From Diploptera punctata (lineage: Eukaryota; Arthropoda; Insecta; Blattodea; Blaberidae): DNA of 64,000 nt. A model generated the notes under the pieces. That model was given only the letters and a program-made list of their open reading frames with translations, was not told the DNA's origin and searched no databases. Positions 8,301 to 18,690 of the stretch are shown here, piece by piece. The stretch is taken from contig JASPKZ010003441.1 of the NCBI GenBank assembly GCA_030220185.1, positions 989,523-1,053,522 on the forward strand. Direction: 5' to 3'. Position 1 is the stretch's first letter; each line of letters starts with the position of its first letter. The position numbers and the translations under genes were made by a program.

Positions 8301-8775
8301 AGGAGAACGTACAAAAAAGAAAGATCCGTGATAAGCATTATTAAAACTTAGTCATGGTTTTGGCTGTTTCTGAGCCAGGTTTTAAGGGCAAAGTGTATAT
8401 CTTACTATCGAGGAAAAAAGAAAATTAATAAAATCCTTCTATCACGTTGCCTAAAATTAGTTTTAAGACTAATTACCTTATATAGCTCCTTATCTATCAC
8501 CGGCTAAAATCTTAAAGTTCAGCCTGTCCCTGAAGAAACGTAGAGCAACTCGTAGCATAGCTCGCGTGCCCACATAAAGTTCAGCCCGACCCTAGATAAT
8601 CTCACAAATTTCTGTTACAGCGGTAAAGCTTATGTAAGTAATGTTTAAATTCTCAATAAAATAATTTGAATAGAAGCAGTTAGATGGCATTGATAATAGC
8701 GGTGACTATTGACCTTTGAATGAAAGGAGAATTATATAAGTGAAAAGAAATTTAACGTTCCTATCGGAAGTTCAA
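8301..8775. other. no recognisable gene
   Basis: AAAGTTCAGCC occurs twice (near 8514 and 8576) in an otherwise anonymous stretch. Confidence 0.35.
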
Positions 8776-8900
8776 ATGGCATAACGGTTATTGCACCAAC
8801 ATACAGAGTCAGAGATCCCGTTTGAACATAATTTTTCTTTCGAAAATAAAACTATATCCAATTCTGGAAAATGTTAATTTAAAATGTAACACAAAAAAAA
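8776..8900. repeat. dispersed repeat X, copy 2
   Basis: Alignable with 2325-2460 over its second half (GAACATAATTTTTCTTTC through TGTTAATTTAAAATGTAAC). The start (AAATGGCATAACGGTTATTGC) resembles a degraded tRNA-like head. Confidence 0.4.
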
Positions 8901-8990
8901 TCAAGTTTTGTTAAATGTTAAAAATCACCATTTTTTTCTCAGCACATTTTAAAAGCTAACAAGCCAGAATACAATCTAAACAATAATATA

Positions 8991-9561
8991 CAGGGCTATT
9001 CAGAAAGAAGGAACAGACTTCAAACATTTATTTCTTCCAAACTACCAAAAATAGAAACACAATTCCAACGTTCCTGGAAATAAAAAAGTTTGAAGTTCTG
9101 ATCACGACCGCATTGACGCTGTTGCTTGTCATGTTGATTGTTTGTATTAAAATGGCGTCACAACAGGACGTTGGATTTGAAGAGGAGGAGCACAAGATCG
9201 AGTTCATTACCGGTGGCCTCTCCGGTCACTTGAACTAACCCCATGTGATTTTCATCTTTGGGGTTACATAAAAGACCATGTTTTTATCCCCTCTATGCCT
9301 GACACTCTTGAAAATCTGTGACATCAAATTGTAGAAGCTGTGAATTTGATAATTAGAGACCAGCTGATTCGTGTGTGGCAAGAAATGAGCCACCATTTTG
9401 ATATTTGTCATGTAACACATGGTGCTCATATTGAATGCATAAAATAGTGAAATTTGAACTTTTGTTTTTCCAGGAACGTTGGAATTGTGTTTATATTTTT
9501 TGTAGTTTGGCAGAAATAAATGTTTGAAGTCTGTTCCTTCTTTCTGAATAGCTGTGCACTG
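8991..9561 (+). mobile_element. mariner/Tc1-type deletion derivative, copy 1
   Basis: Long terminal inverted repeats of about 85 bp (CTATTCAGAAAGAAGGAACA inward, and its inverse ending at 9557) flanked by TA on both sides. Inside, at 9225-9450, is a decayed transposase C-terminus with LTPCDFHLWGYIKDHVFIP and HFDICHVTHGAHIE, the mariner-type motif containing the last catalytic Asp. The N-terminal two thirds of the transposase are gone, so it is non-autonomous. An inverted relative with an amplified end lies at 31523-32695. Confidence 0.85.
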
Positions 9562-9699
9562 TAACAAAAATTGACATGTATAAGGTTAGTGTGATTTATG
9601 TTATATTCTTAAGTTTAAGACTAAATAAAGACTAAATAGTTAGTGTTTATTCATAAATTAATTATGGGAAATAACATTATGGAGATTTCATTAATTATT

Positions 9700-10113
9700 G
9701 GATGACATTATGCATCAACCAGCTATGCACCATTTGTGTAAGTTTTGAGAAAAAATGTTTAAAGTTTTTTTTTTTACATTTTAAAAAACCACATTGACTT
9801 GATCATCTTCACCATTTATTGTAGTGCCAAACTAACAATACTCAGTTACGCATAAAAAAAATCTAAGAGCAGGAACATTTGGCACTTAGCTGCATGATGC
9901 AAAATTTATATTAGCATTTATGAAGATCTGGGTTCATAGCCGTTGCAAAACCCAGAATCTCTGATAGTATTTACATTTTTATTTAATAATAAGGTTATAT
10001 TTAGATTTGACACTAAAAGTGTGCGTACGCTTACTTTATGAGCCAGTGCAACAGATGGCAACAAAATCTCAATCTTTTTTAAATCGCTAGTCACTTGATG
10101 CATAACATCGTCC
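9700..10113. mobile_element. MITE family A, copy 2
   Basis: Same terminal inverted repeats (GGATGACATTATGCATCAA) and interior as 634-1055, flanked by TATT on both sides (9696-9699 and 10114-10117), which suggests a 4-bp target duplication. As with copy 1, it sits in the outer left arm of a PLE-type palindrome (g). Confidence 0.8.
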
Positions 10114-10310
10114 TATTAATAAAAAATTAATAAAATCAGTCTTTTTTCACCTTATACATTGTGTTCTTCAAGCATGGAATCTGCAGTTTTCAAGAGGAAT
10201 CCTCCCTTCTTCAGAGTCATAATGATGGCTGAAGAAGGGATTTCGCTTGAAAAACATGAAGAATGAGGTGAGATACTACACATTTTATTAATTTTTAATA
10301 ATTGTTAGTG
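10114..10310. repeat. palindrome g with degraded hammerhead cores
   Basis: Imperfect inverted arms around 10200-10220. CTGAAGA occurs on the plus strand at 10229-10235 (GAAA at 10249-10252) and on the minus strand (complement 10208-10214; GAAA complement 10187-10190), each with a stem II hairpin between. Neither has a convincing stem III plus cleavage site. ATGAGGTGAG marks the right end. Confidence 0.6.
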
Positions 10311-11081
10311 TTTAATTTATGTATGTACATTTATAATGGAACTATGTGATATGAACTAATATACAAAGTAACTGTTTAGCAATGTTTTTATGGTAAATGT
10401 CCCTATTATTTTACACTGCTATTTTTTTTAAAGATTTCAAGTTAACAGTTTATATTATCTGTCTACGTTACTTATAAACAGACTGTTTGTTTTATGAAAC
10501 AGGTCTCTGTAGAAATTTTATTAGTATGTGATGATAAGTCTCAATGCAAATGAATTATTCATTTTACAAAAATGCTTAATTCCAAAAAATAAAGGCTAAG
10601 AATCTGGAGAAATTACATCTTCTTTTTGTTTTAATCTTGCACCATTAATTAATTTTATCTCATTGTGTCCTTCCATTGTTATGTTGCCTTCCTCTGTTTC
10701 TTTTTCTTCTCTCATATTTTCTGTGTAGTTGATATGTTGAACCCATTAAATATTATTGTTTGTATATCAATAATGGTAAGATATGTGTTAACTAATTACC
10801 TGATACATTGCACGGTACATGGTTCAGAATTAGGCTAGTTTCATGTTTTAAAACATAAGTGGAGCCCCTCCTTAACCCCCTGCTCAACAAACGAAAAAAT
10901 GAGTGTAAATATTAAGTAAAAATTGTTTTTCTTGTAAGCCCTTTTTGCCTCAATGAGATTTAGGCACTCTCCCCCTACAGGGAAGAAATTGAACCATACT
11001 AATTTAGTTACACTTGTTTTCATATAGATGTCATTGGAGTGGCCCATGGTCAGCGTTCTGCCTCATACTGACATCTAAGAA
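10311..11081. other. no recognisable gene
   Basis: AT-rich, only short ORFs under 70 codons, nothing recognised. Confidence 0.45.
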
Positions 11082-11089
11082 ACCAAGGT

Positions 11090-11317
11090 AGTACTAGGAC
11101 AGGAAAATTCGATAAATTTTGCTCAGAGGCCTTTTTATTCAGGCTTAAGGATCTTTTACGAGCCTGAAAATCTTCAGACTTGGAACCCATGGCTTAAAGT
11201 CCCTCCCGGAGGACTTGCTCCTTGAATTTTTCCATCCTAAAAAAATCCATCGACCCCGTCTGGGTTTGAACCTCCAACCATCGGGACCAGAGTCAATGAG
11301 CATAACCACTAGTCCAA
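11090..11317 (-). mobile_element. SINE-3, copy 1 (tRNA-derived)
   Basis: The right end, read on the minus strand, is tRNA-like (A-box TGGACTAGTGGTTA, B-box GGTTCAAACCC). The body carries AGACTTTAAGCC-type and GAAGATTTTCAGGCT blocks shared with the split copy at 11650-12372. CCAAGGT flanks both ends (11083-11089 and 11314-11320). Confidence 0.75.
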
Positions 11318-11439
11318 GGTTGTTGTCATATTTAAAATGAGTGAAACAACAAGAAACAGTAACAGTAGTTTGTTACAATGAATGTTAAACATCATCCATT
11401 ATTATATTGTTCAGTAACGTTTGTTCATAATTACTCAAA

Positions 11440-11640
11440 AATGCAATGGACTTGATCCTTGGGACAATGGAAGACAACCGACTTGCAAAAAAAGCTAAGG
11501 AATATTATCTTTATGGAAAATAAATGGACAGGAAGACCAGCCAAGAGATAGATAGCGAATGCACATCCAATACATCTTCCTCCAAGGAGTGATTTTGGAA
11601 ATAAACTGGATGAAAATCCTACAAATTATGAAGAAGACGA
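11440..11640 (+). pseudogene. LINE ORF2 C-terminal relic (weak)
   Basis: Plus-strand translation begins TMEDNRLAKKAKEY, resembling the RMxxxRxPKK signature at the end of LINE ORF2 (compare MARTRIPKAIMNY at 12.6 kb). The frame breaks soon after. Low information content. Confidence 0.35.
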
Positions 11641-11649
11641 AAAGCAATG

Positions 11650-12372
11650 GACTAGTCCAATAGGAAGGACTTTAAGGGCCGCATGCAAATACATTAGTCT
11701 CTACTCAAATTACTTCCAATCATTGGTGAGCTGACTCACCGTGAGCAATTGCTGAGATCGAATTAACGGCCGACTTACCGGTCATGCATGAAAGTTGACG
11801 TTTTCGTAATATTGGCAACGAATTACCCAGAATTTTCAGCGATAAAACCACTTCCGTTATTTTTGTCTGCTAGAGGAACGCATTTACGCTTGCGTCCCGC
11901 AAATAATACCGTATACAACGACGTCTGCATCGCGCAATATTACGCCGATTCTCCTGTTCTTCCAGTTGAATTCCTTGGTAGACTCTATCAAATTCCTCTT
12001 CTCTGCGTATACCGAAAACATGATTGAAGTCTTCAAGGTCCAACATCTTGGATAAAGCTGCAAAGGATTTAAACTACATCGGTTACCTTCGGGATTTTCA
12101 CGATAAGTTTCTATCTTGAGCTATGATCTTAAGGTACCTCGTCAGGTAGCTTACAATTATTATCGCATGAATAGATTTCTGAGTAAGCAAAATGTATTTG
12201 GATAAAACTTTCTCAGCAGAGAACGCCTTTTACTGTCTAATGCTTTCAAACATTCGACCCTAAGCCGTGGATTCCAATCTGAAGATTTTCAGGCTAATAA
12301 AAGAACCTCAAGTGTGAATAAAGAGACTGCTGAGCAAAATGACCTTCATCCATCCGAGTAATTCCTTAATTT
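11650..12372 (+). mobile_element. SINE-3, copy 2, split by a Harbinger element
   Basis: Left part 11650-11675 ends GGACTTTAA; right part 12264-12372 begins after TAA with GCCGTGGATTCC and continues CTGAAGATTTTCAGGCT. Copy 1 shows the uninterrupted site (GGGACTTTAAGCCATGGG), so the two parts are one SINE opened by the insertion at 11676-12260. Confidence 0.8.
11676..12260. mobile_element. PIF/Harbinger-like non-autonomous element, copy 1
   Basis: Termini GGGCCGCATGC and ...CATTCGACCC, flanked by a TAA duplication, the 3-bp TWA target typical of PIF/Harbinger. Minus-strand reading gives a transposase N-terminal-like stretch (LEDFNHVFGIR, EEFDRVYQGIQ, NIARCRRRCIRYYLRD), then stops. Related copies lie at 41286-41889 (same orientation) and 47732-48271 (inverted). 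The superfamily call rests on target length, ends and this short peptide. Confidence 0.7.
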
Positions 12373-12556
12373 CCTACCAATGTCGCCTAAAGGCGATGTA
12401 CTAACCACATGTCCCTTGGTGACATATGTAGGGAAATAAGCCAAAATTATCCTGATTAAGAAACTTTGACTAGGAACCAATGGGATGAACAAGGATCTAT
12501 CAAAATGAAATCAATTACTCTTGTGGTTACCCATGGTTAAGTAAGTAGTGGTTTGT

Positions 12557-13163
12557 ACCATCATCATCCTGCCAGGCATTAGTCCTAGAAGAACTGTTAC
12601 GGCCTGAGAAAGCAGTTTTCGTGCCATCTTTTCATAGGTCGACCAAGTGACCGTTTCCCATTTGGACAGTAGTTCATTATTGCCTTGGGGATCCTGGTTC
12701 TAGCCATTCTTGAGACATGTTCCTTCCAGTTTAGCTGATATCTGGAGATGTAGTCCAGTATTGGTGACACATTAAGTTCTTGAAGGATTTCTACATTTTT
12801 CTTTCGATCCCATTTGGTGTAACCATCTGTTCGGCGCATAAATTTCATCTCACAAGCTGTTAGTCTGCTTTCATTTCTCGTCCTTATAGTCCAAGCTTCA
12901 CTCCCGTAACATAGGACTGGTTGAGCTATTATTTGATAAAGACGAGTACGAGTTGATTTTTGCACTAATGAAGGTTTTAAAACTCTATTAATGATTCCCA
13001 TTGATTTGTTGAATTTCACAATTTTCTCTGATAAATCCAAATTTTCAACAAAAGAGAGTTTATATCCCAAATAAGTAAACTAATTAACTCTCTCTAAAAT
13101 TTTGCTATTTAAACAAATTTTGTTTGGTATTGAGGATTTTCCACAAAAGGCCATTATTTTAGT
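12557..13163 (-). mobile_element. LINE-C, copy 1, 5'-truncated
   Basis: Flanked by an 11-bp target duplication TAGTGGTTTGT (12546-12556 and 13164-13174). The 3' end on the minus strand finishes in GCCTGGCAGGATGATGATGG, a short ATG-type tail as in copy 2 (36618-37353). Contains the ORF2 C-terminus below. Confidence 0.85.
12597..13070 (-). pseudogene. LINE-C ORF2 C-terminal domain
   Basis: 157 codons after the RT palm: YQIIAQPVLCYGSEAWTIR, then MKFMRRTDGYTKWDRKKN, VEILQELNVSPILDYISRYQ and the RMARTRIPKA...GRPMKRWHE end. These are the usual post-RT thumb/C-terminal signatures of insect non-LTR elements of the RTE/CR1-like class. RT catalytic motifs and endonuclease are absent because of 5' truncation. 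Confidence 0.8.
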
Positions 13164-13174
13164 TAGTGGTTTGT

Positions 13175-13594
13175 TCCAAGATTCATATATGTTCAACAAC
13201 ACTATAGCTTGGCAGCGAACAAAATCAGTCGAGCTGAGTATCATTCGTGATCATGTTGGGAGGTGTTGACCACTGTTATGGTTACAGTGATATGGGTATT
13301 GATGCTTTTTGATTGAAAAAAAGAGGGGCAGAGGGAAACCTGGTCTGGATAATGAGAGATTTAAAGTGAAGACAATAATATATTACCACTTCATTTTGTT
13401 AGATTCCAAGCTATAGTTTAGTCACAACAGCTATTACATTATCTTTATTTGTAAGAATTTTGATTGGAATAATATAAAATATATGATACACCTTTCTGAT
13501 GCAAGATTTTAATCACAGGTCGTCGTATTTGTAGGATAGCAAAGACTATTATTTCTTAAACATCTACTTTTAAAATTGTAGTTCTTAATAATAT
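13175..13594. other. no recognisable gene
   Basis: Anonymous sequence; no ORF over 60 codons and no repeat match found in this window. Confidence 0.4.
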
Positions 13595-13693
13595 CCGAAG
13601 TAACTTTCTGACAGAGGTTCTTGGCCGAAAAACAAAGCTCTCCATAAATCCCTAAGCTGAGCTAATGTTTTCCATTCATCCCCTGTATAATTT

Positions 13694-13837
13694 CTTCTTC
13701 TTCTTCCTTCCAAGTATTAGGCCAAGGTCTGTTACGATCCTATAGAAAATTTTCCCTCCAGCGTTTGAGGGAAATTCTCGTATAAGACTTGAAAGCATAA
13801 TAATAGTCCCTTCGATTGGTTGCTGGCCAAAGGAAGT
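13694..13837 (-). mobile_element. SINE-5, copy 2 (3' end only)
   Basis: Inverse of 62170-62320: TTGGCCAGCAACCAATCGAA through GGAAGGAAGAAGAAGAAG, ending in the same GAA-rich tail. It lies inside the LINE-B fragment (CTGTATAATTT before, ACCTCCC after). Confidence 0.8.
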
Positions 13838-13958
13838 ACCTCCCTTAAATCATACTTGGCCTACCTACAGGCCGCTTTCTCTCTGATTTTCCTACAAGAA
13901 TTTATTGGTACTCTTTCGTTCCCCAATTCTGACCGCAATGCATGTCAATATCAGATTA

Positions 13959-14188
13959 AGTACGGTATCCTCAACTCGTGTCTAACTCAGGGTCGGGTCG
14001 AGGGATGAGATGTGATCCCTATGTAGAGGTCTGTGAATGACAGGGTGCCAGGCGACCATGTTTGACCCACCATCACGGGGCAGATGAACGAAATGGATAA
14101 GGTGAGTATGGATAAATGGTGGAATGAAATTGTGGCAGGGGAAAACCCCAAGAAAAACCTGCCCAAGCTCCGTTTCGTTCACCATGAA
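13959..14188. mobile_element. SINE-6-like insertion, 230 bp
   Basis: Delimited by a perfect 13-bp duplication CAATATCAGATTA (13946-13958 and 14189-14201) within the LINE-B fragment. Includes GGGAAAACCCCAAGAAAAAC. No second copy in the window; orientation and ancestry unknown, but size and long target duplication point to LINE-mobilised retroposition. Confidence 0.65.
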
Positions 14189-14484
14189 CAATATCAGATT
14201 ACTAGACTTGACTGTTATTACATTTAAATTCTCAAAAACACATCTCGTTATGTAGTTTTCTCCATTCATATGTATATTTGATTGTATTTCTTCCAATCCT
14301 GTTATTCTAAATATAATAGCATAATTAAGTATACTGCCGTTATTGGGACATCACACATTAGAAAAATAAATAACCATATTCTGGATAGAATTAAATGTAT
14401 GCAATATAGTAGCTGATGTCGTGCGATAACAAACTGCATTGGCTATTCAAAGTTAAAATTGGGAAACACATTATGAGGTTCTTA

Positions 14485-14657
14485 ATTAATAAATTAATGA
14501 GTCATTTTAACATCTTACCTCATATTTCATGTTTTATCAAACACGGTAACTATAGTTTTCAAATGAATGACAAGTTCATTTCAAAACTATAGTTACCATG
14601 TTTGATAAAACATGAAATATGAGGTAAGATGTTAAAATGACTCATTAATTTATTAAT
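14485..14657. repeat. palindrome h, nearly perfect PLE-type hairpin
   Basis: Arms about 14485-14572 and 14580-14657 pair with very few mismatches (one in CACGGTAAC/CATGGTAAC) around TGACAAG. AACTATAGT and ATGAGGTAAGATG are shared with palindromes b and f, but the GAAA box reads AAAA and CTGANGA is absent. Confidence 0.8.
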
Positions 14658-14989
14658 GCATTGGCTATTTTCACAGGATGAACAAAAACTGTCTTCCATA
14701 TTTTTATTAGTAAAATTTAATGGTAATGAGCGGACTCAAACTGCCTAGCTCATGATAACCAGCATAGCGCCCAAACTATCTAAGATGAAAAAGTAGGTTA
14801 GCTTCATCTCTGAACTTGATTTAAACTCTTTTGTACTTTTATTTAATTAAATTACAATTTTAAAAAAATAACATCACCCTGTCTCGAAACACCAAATCAC
14901 TACTCCTGTGCCATTCTGACGGCCTCTATACCAACTAGGGTTATGAAATGATATTTGATTTCATCTTTCTGTGAGTTTTCAAAATTTCA

Positions 14990-15345
14990 GTAACTTTTGA
15001 CATTTTTAATAGACTCACCAAGAATATGCAATCCTTGGAATATACAATCGGGAATTTTGGAACGTAGACCCGATTTTTTGCATTAGGAATCCTGGTCAAA
15101 CCTTACGGAATTATTTTTTTCAGTTTTGAAAATATCGAAAGATAGTAAAATCACCTTGGAATATAGGCTATAATCGGGTTATTTAGGACATAGACCGGTT
15201 TTTTGCTTAAAAATCCTGGACATGCCATGTAGACTTAGTTATGTCAGTTTACAAAATATCAAAAAGTTGATATTTTTAGTAAAAGCATGGCTATAGCCTT
15301 GGAATGCACAATCGGGAAATTTGAGACATAGACTGGACTTCTTGT
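14990..15345. repeat. degenerate tandem repeat, about three 120-140 bp units
   Basis: CCTTGGAATATACAATCGGG, CCTTGGAATATAGGC and CCTTGGAATGCACAATCGGG start at about 15034, 15154 and 15297, each followed by an ACATAGACCGG-like block and TTTTTTGC. Units are diverged and of unequal length. Confidence 0.6.
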
Positions 15346-15559
15346 TGACTTCATTCACCAAGCTTTTAGAAAAAAAAATTACACAATCACACGAAGACCC
15401 TTCTTACCACAAAGTATGCATTCAAGCTGGTCTAAACTTCCTGCAAAGTTTCCACAACCCACAAAAGTCTGTTGAAAATCAGATAAATACTCAATGACTT
15501 CAACGAGTAAAAAAAAAACTTTGGCCAATAGTAGAATCTATAATATTCTTGGGTTGTCA

Positions 15560-15785
15560 AAACATTCCTCTAAGAGGCCATTGAGATAATGGCCGTCTCG
15601 ACGAAGAGGCTGGGCTCCGTATGAGGGTAATTTTACAGACTTATTAAGATTTAGAGCGTCTGCAAGAGACGAAAATCTTGTGACACTTGTCAACAGTCTC
15701 ATTGAGAGCCATGTACAGCCTCTGAAAAAAAATGTTGGTGCAACTCTTGATGATGGGAAGTTAAGAGTTTTGAAGACCAATTCAC
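15560..15785 (+). pseudogene. hAT-like (DUF4371-type) transposase relic
   Basis: Plus-strand translation gives PLRGH, a stop, DNGRLDEEAG, then after a frameshift YEGNFTDLLRFRASARDENL. This matches the 'PLRGHRDDG...GNF..LL..RA..GD' signature of ZMYM1-like hAT transposases (DUF4371 region). It is on the opposite strand from the large hAT element at 17.4-28.9 kb and is a separate, older copy. Confidence 0.65.
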
Positions 15786-16052
15786 CCCAGTAAATTGTTT
15801 ACATGTTCTGACTCGCTTGATTATAAAGCGGATGGCGTAAGTCTCTATTCACGCAGCATTCGTATCATTTGCTTCAGTGGAGCTGATGGTAAGATGCTCG
15901 TTTTCCGACGACAAGGGCCCACGTTTGATTCTGGTCAGGTATATATTTATTTTATTTATTATTATTATTTAATAACGTTAATTTTCATAATGCCTACATG
16001 CTACCAGGCTTTGTTATATAAATAAATTTGTATATATGTATGGAAATATTCC

Positions 16053-16290
16053 CGATCGGTACAGGCTCCTGGGTGAGATTTTTTCGGGGTTTTTCCTCAC
16101 CTGTAAGATACATGTCAGGAAGCTTAGGGCCCAGCGGTCCCTAAAAATCATCTGGCCATCATCATCATTATTCACCCATGTGGAAAGAAACAGGAAGCTA
16201 CCATACATAATAATAAAGCTACAAAGCCTAGCATGAAAATGCTATGATTGCAGTAAAAGACCTTCCCTTGGGCAGAATTACTATGGCATG
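16053..16290 (+). mobile_element. SINE-2, copy 1 (5'-truncated)
   Basis: Shares CAGGCTCCTGGGTGAG, GTTTTTCCTC, TGTCAGGAAGCTTAGG, ATCATC runs, AGCTACCA and CTATGATTGCAGT...GGGCAGAATTACTATGG with the full copy at 38166-38700. The tRNA-like head is missing. Confidence 0.8.
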
Positions 16291-16520
16291 GAATATATGG
16301 AAATAAATAGATTAAAGGAAGCAGCTCATATATATATAGAAAATGAATAACGATTGTAACGTCTCATTACTTTGTTTAGAAAACACATGGCATAATAAAG
16401 TTATTTCCATTACTAATACAAAATGTGTCTGATTAATTTAAATTAAGTTAATATCTAATTTCATTATACAAGTAAATCCTGAAGTATTGCATCGCTTCAT
16501 ACAGACAATTTCTGGGAGAG

Positions 16521-16590
16521 ATGGTTGTGGTCTAGTGGAGGGAGCTTTTGTTTCCGTGCATGAGGTCGCGTGTTCGATCCTGCTGCCATG
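16521..16590 (+). tRNA. tRNA-like sequence followed by (TC)n
   Basis: A-box-like TGGTCTAGTGG (16528-16538) and B-box-like TGTTCGATCC (16571-16580) at tRNA spacing; arms pair poorly and no anticodon can be assigned. It may be a SINE head whose tail is the adjacent (TC)n. Confidence 0.4.
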
Positions 16591-16591
16591 C

Positions 16592-16594
<3 letters not shown>

Positions 16595-16634
<40 letters not shown>
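16595..16634. repeat. (TC)n microsatellite
   Basis: About 20 uninterrupted TC dinucleotides. The serine/leucine ORFs spanning it are artefacts. Confidence 0.95.
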
Positions 16635-16637
<3 letters not shown>

Positions 16638-16639
16638 CT

Positions 16640-17357
16640 TATTTCAATTAATTTTCTTCCTTTTGTTTTATTTTCAGTATTTACCGCACTACTTATTTAC
16701 ACGAAATTGTTTTCCATTGCACGACACACAACGAAATGGAACGGATTTAGTTTCTCAAATAGTTGTATACTTGTGAACCAAATAGCTGATCTCTGATCAT
16801 GCGCTGTGGCTTCGTTCTGAGACTTGAAGATTATCTGTGCGCTATCAATTATTTCAAAGGCTGTACAATGACAGCTAAAAATGCGTGATCAGAAAAAAAA
16901 AATCCTTCTTTCAGAAGCCAAGACACAGATAGTTAAGTCGGATGTAAAAGTGGAAATATTCCTAGCATATCGTCTAGAGCTGGACATTTAAACAAAGAAA
17001 AACACCCGATAGAGATTGGATTCGGTTATCTAGTAATCTACCAATCAATTTTAATTTGTATGCGTTTAAAGTATTTTTAAGAACAAGTTTGCTGTAAAGC
17101 GTTAATCTGTGGATTATGGTAAATTTATTAAAAAGAGTTTTAAAGTAACATTCAGCACCAAAATTAGATTTATTCTGTGTTCCATATCAAACAGTGTAAT
17201 GTCCATTCTACTTGTATAATTATATTTATTTAACTGCTGTCAGCATATTAAAATCACAGTAAACAACTGTTTGACCAAACTGAGAACAATAAAAATAATA
17301 TCTAATTAATGATAATAAAAATTAAAACTAATAAAAACACGAGAAAGGAACAACAAC
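16640..17357. other. no recognisable gene
   Basis: AT-rich sequence up to the left end of the hAT element; nothing recognised. Confidence 0.4.
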
Positions 17358-17665
17358 CATGGGCGTATTGGATTAAGGGGGGTGCAAATTTTTTTTCGAC
17401 TGTATATCTTCCGGGAACAAACCAACAAATCAAAAATCCAAAATACTACCTTTATTTTTTAAACTAACCTCAATATATTTCAGAAGAAAACTACAGCGCT
17501 ATTGAAGAGGAAATGTGAAGAATAATAGTGAAATAATTGCAGGATTATTAGGCTTTGGCGAATTGAGTTTTTTGTGAAGATTACTTCTTAATTGTATTGA
17601 AACTATTAGCTATATTTTAGCTACTAATAAAGTACCACTACACACACACAATTCGACTCGCCTTT

Positions 17666-17986
17666 TCATATGAGAACATTTTTTAAGTACGTTTTGTTTG
17701 AATTTTTCAATATAATTTTTAATACTTTTTTGAGCAGACTGAGCATACTTAGGCCATTAAAGCATTTTTCTGTCATTGCAGAAAGGCACCATGTCTTCAC
17801 TCTTCTTAGGGTACTAAAAGTGCATTCAATCGATGCTGTATTGGAAAAGACAGGCATGTTACAATTGCTTTTTTGATGGATGGGAAAAAAATTGCACTCA
17901 TTCACGATGTTAACGAAAGCACATTCTTTATCCTTGTCACTTCGTTTCATCCACATATGGTGCCATAGTTCAATTTCGGTGGACAA
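17666..17986 (-). pseudogene. hAT transposase, C-terminal dimerisation part
   Basis: Residues about 54-90 read IECTFSTLRRVKTWCLS, MTEKCFNGLSMLSL, the conserved 'E.FS.L..IKT.LRS.M...RL..L..L' motif of the hAT dimerisation domain (the usual Arg-Ser pair after E is Cys-Thr here). About 100 codons are open. The preceding catalytic region is cut off by the LINE at about 18.0 kb. Confidence 0.8.
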
Positions 17987-18222
17987 ACCCTCAATTTTAT
18001 AATAACTAACTAACTCACTGGCACTATCGAACCCATAGGTTTATGGCCATGCGGACATAAGCTCTCAATACATCCCTATCTTGAGCTAATGTTTTCCAAT
18101 CATCCCCTGTATAATCTACTTCCCTCAAATCATAGTTAATGCTATTCTCTCACCTCATTCTTGGTCTACCAACTGGGCGTTTTCCCTCTGGTTTTCCTAC
18201 AAGAAGCTTCCATACATGTATT

Positions 18223-18690
18223 TTATTCCCATTCGTGCCACATGTCCTGCCCATCGCAGTTACGAGACTTAACTGTTCTTATTATATCTGGCTTCCTATA
18301 AAGACCATGTAGTTCACTGTTATGAAGTCTTGTCCATTCACCTGTTTGTTCATCTCTCTTTGGTCCAAACATTTTCCTAAGAACTTTATTCTCAAATACT
18401 TGTAATCTCCTTTCCTCCCTTAAAGTAAGAGTCCATGTTTCGCACTCGTATAATATAACTGGTAGAATAATAGTTTTATATATTTTCAGTTTAACATTTT
18501 TTAAAAGGAGTTGGGACTTCAAGAGTCTCTGTAATGCATAATAGCACTCATTTCCAGAATTGACCCTATGTTTAATTTCTTTGTGCATCTCATTCCTATT
18601 TGTGATTATTGTTCCTAGGTATTTGAATTCAGCCACTTCCTCAAAATTTCCATTTCCATTATATAATGTATTTCTATGTGTGACCATATA
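18223..18690 (-). pseudogene. LINE-B ORF2, C-terminal part
   Basis: Contains FEEVAEFKYLGTIITNRNEM, the conserved post-YADD 'F.YLG..' motif, then YKTIILPVILYECETWTLTL and LQVFENKVLRKMFGPKRDE, the usual end of RTE/CR1-like ORF2 proteins. Continues the frame broken at 19983. Confidence 0.85.

Larger units (their letters stand above)
13595..14300 (-). pseudogene. LINE-B fragment interrupted by two SINEs
   Basis: Three blocks (13595-13693, 13838-13958 and 14189-14300) match, in order, the 3' region of LINE-B at 18.0-18.35 kb: AGCTAATGTTTTCCA, CCCTGTATAAT, CTCCCTTAAATCATA, TTTTCCTACAAGAA and GACTTGACTGTTATTA. The intervening segments are SINE-5 and SINE-6 insertions. Heavily diverged and non-coding now. 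Confidence 0.7.

Noticed and set aside
14485..14657. Hammerhead in palindrome h
   Set aside because: The GAAA box reads AAAA and there is no CTGANGA; only the hairpin is left.
16548..16796. ORFs with serine/leucine runs
   Set aside because: Translation of a (TC)n microsatellite.
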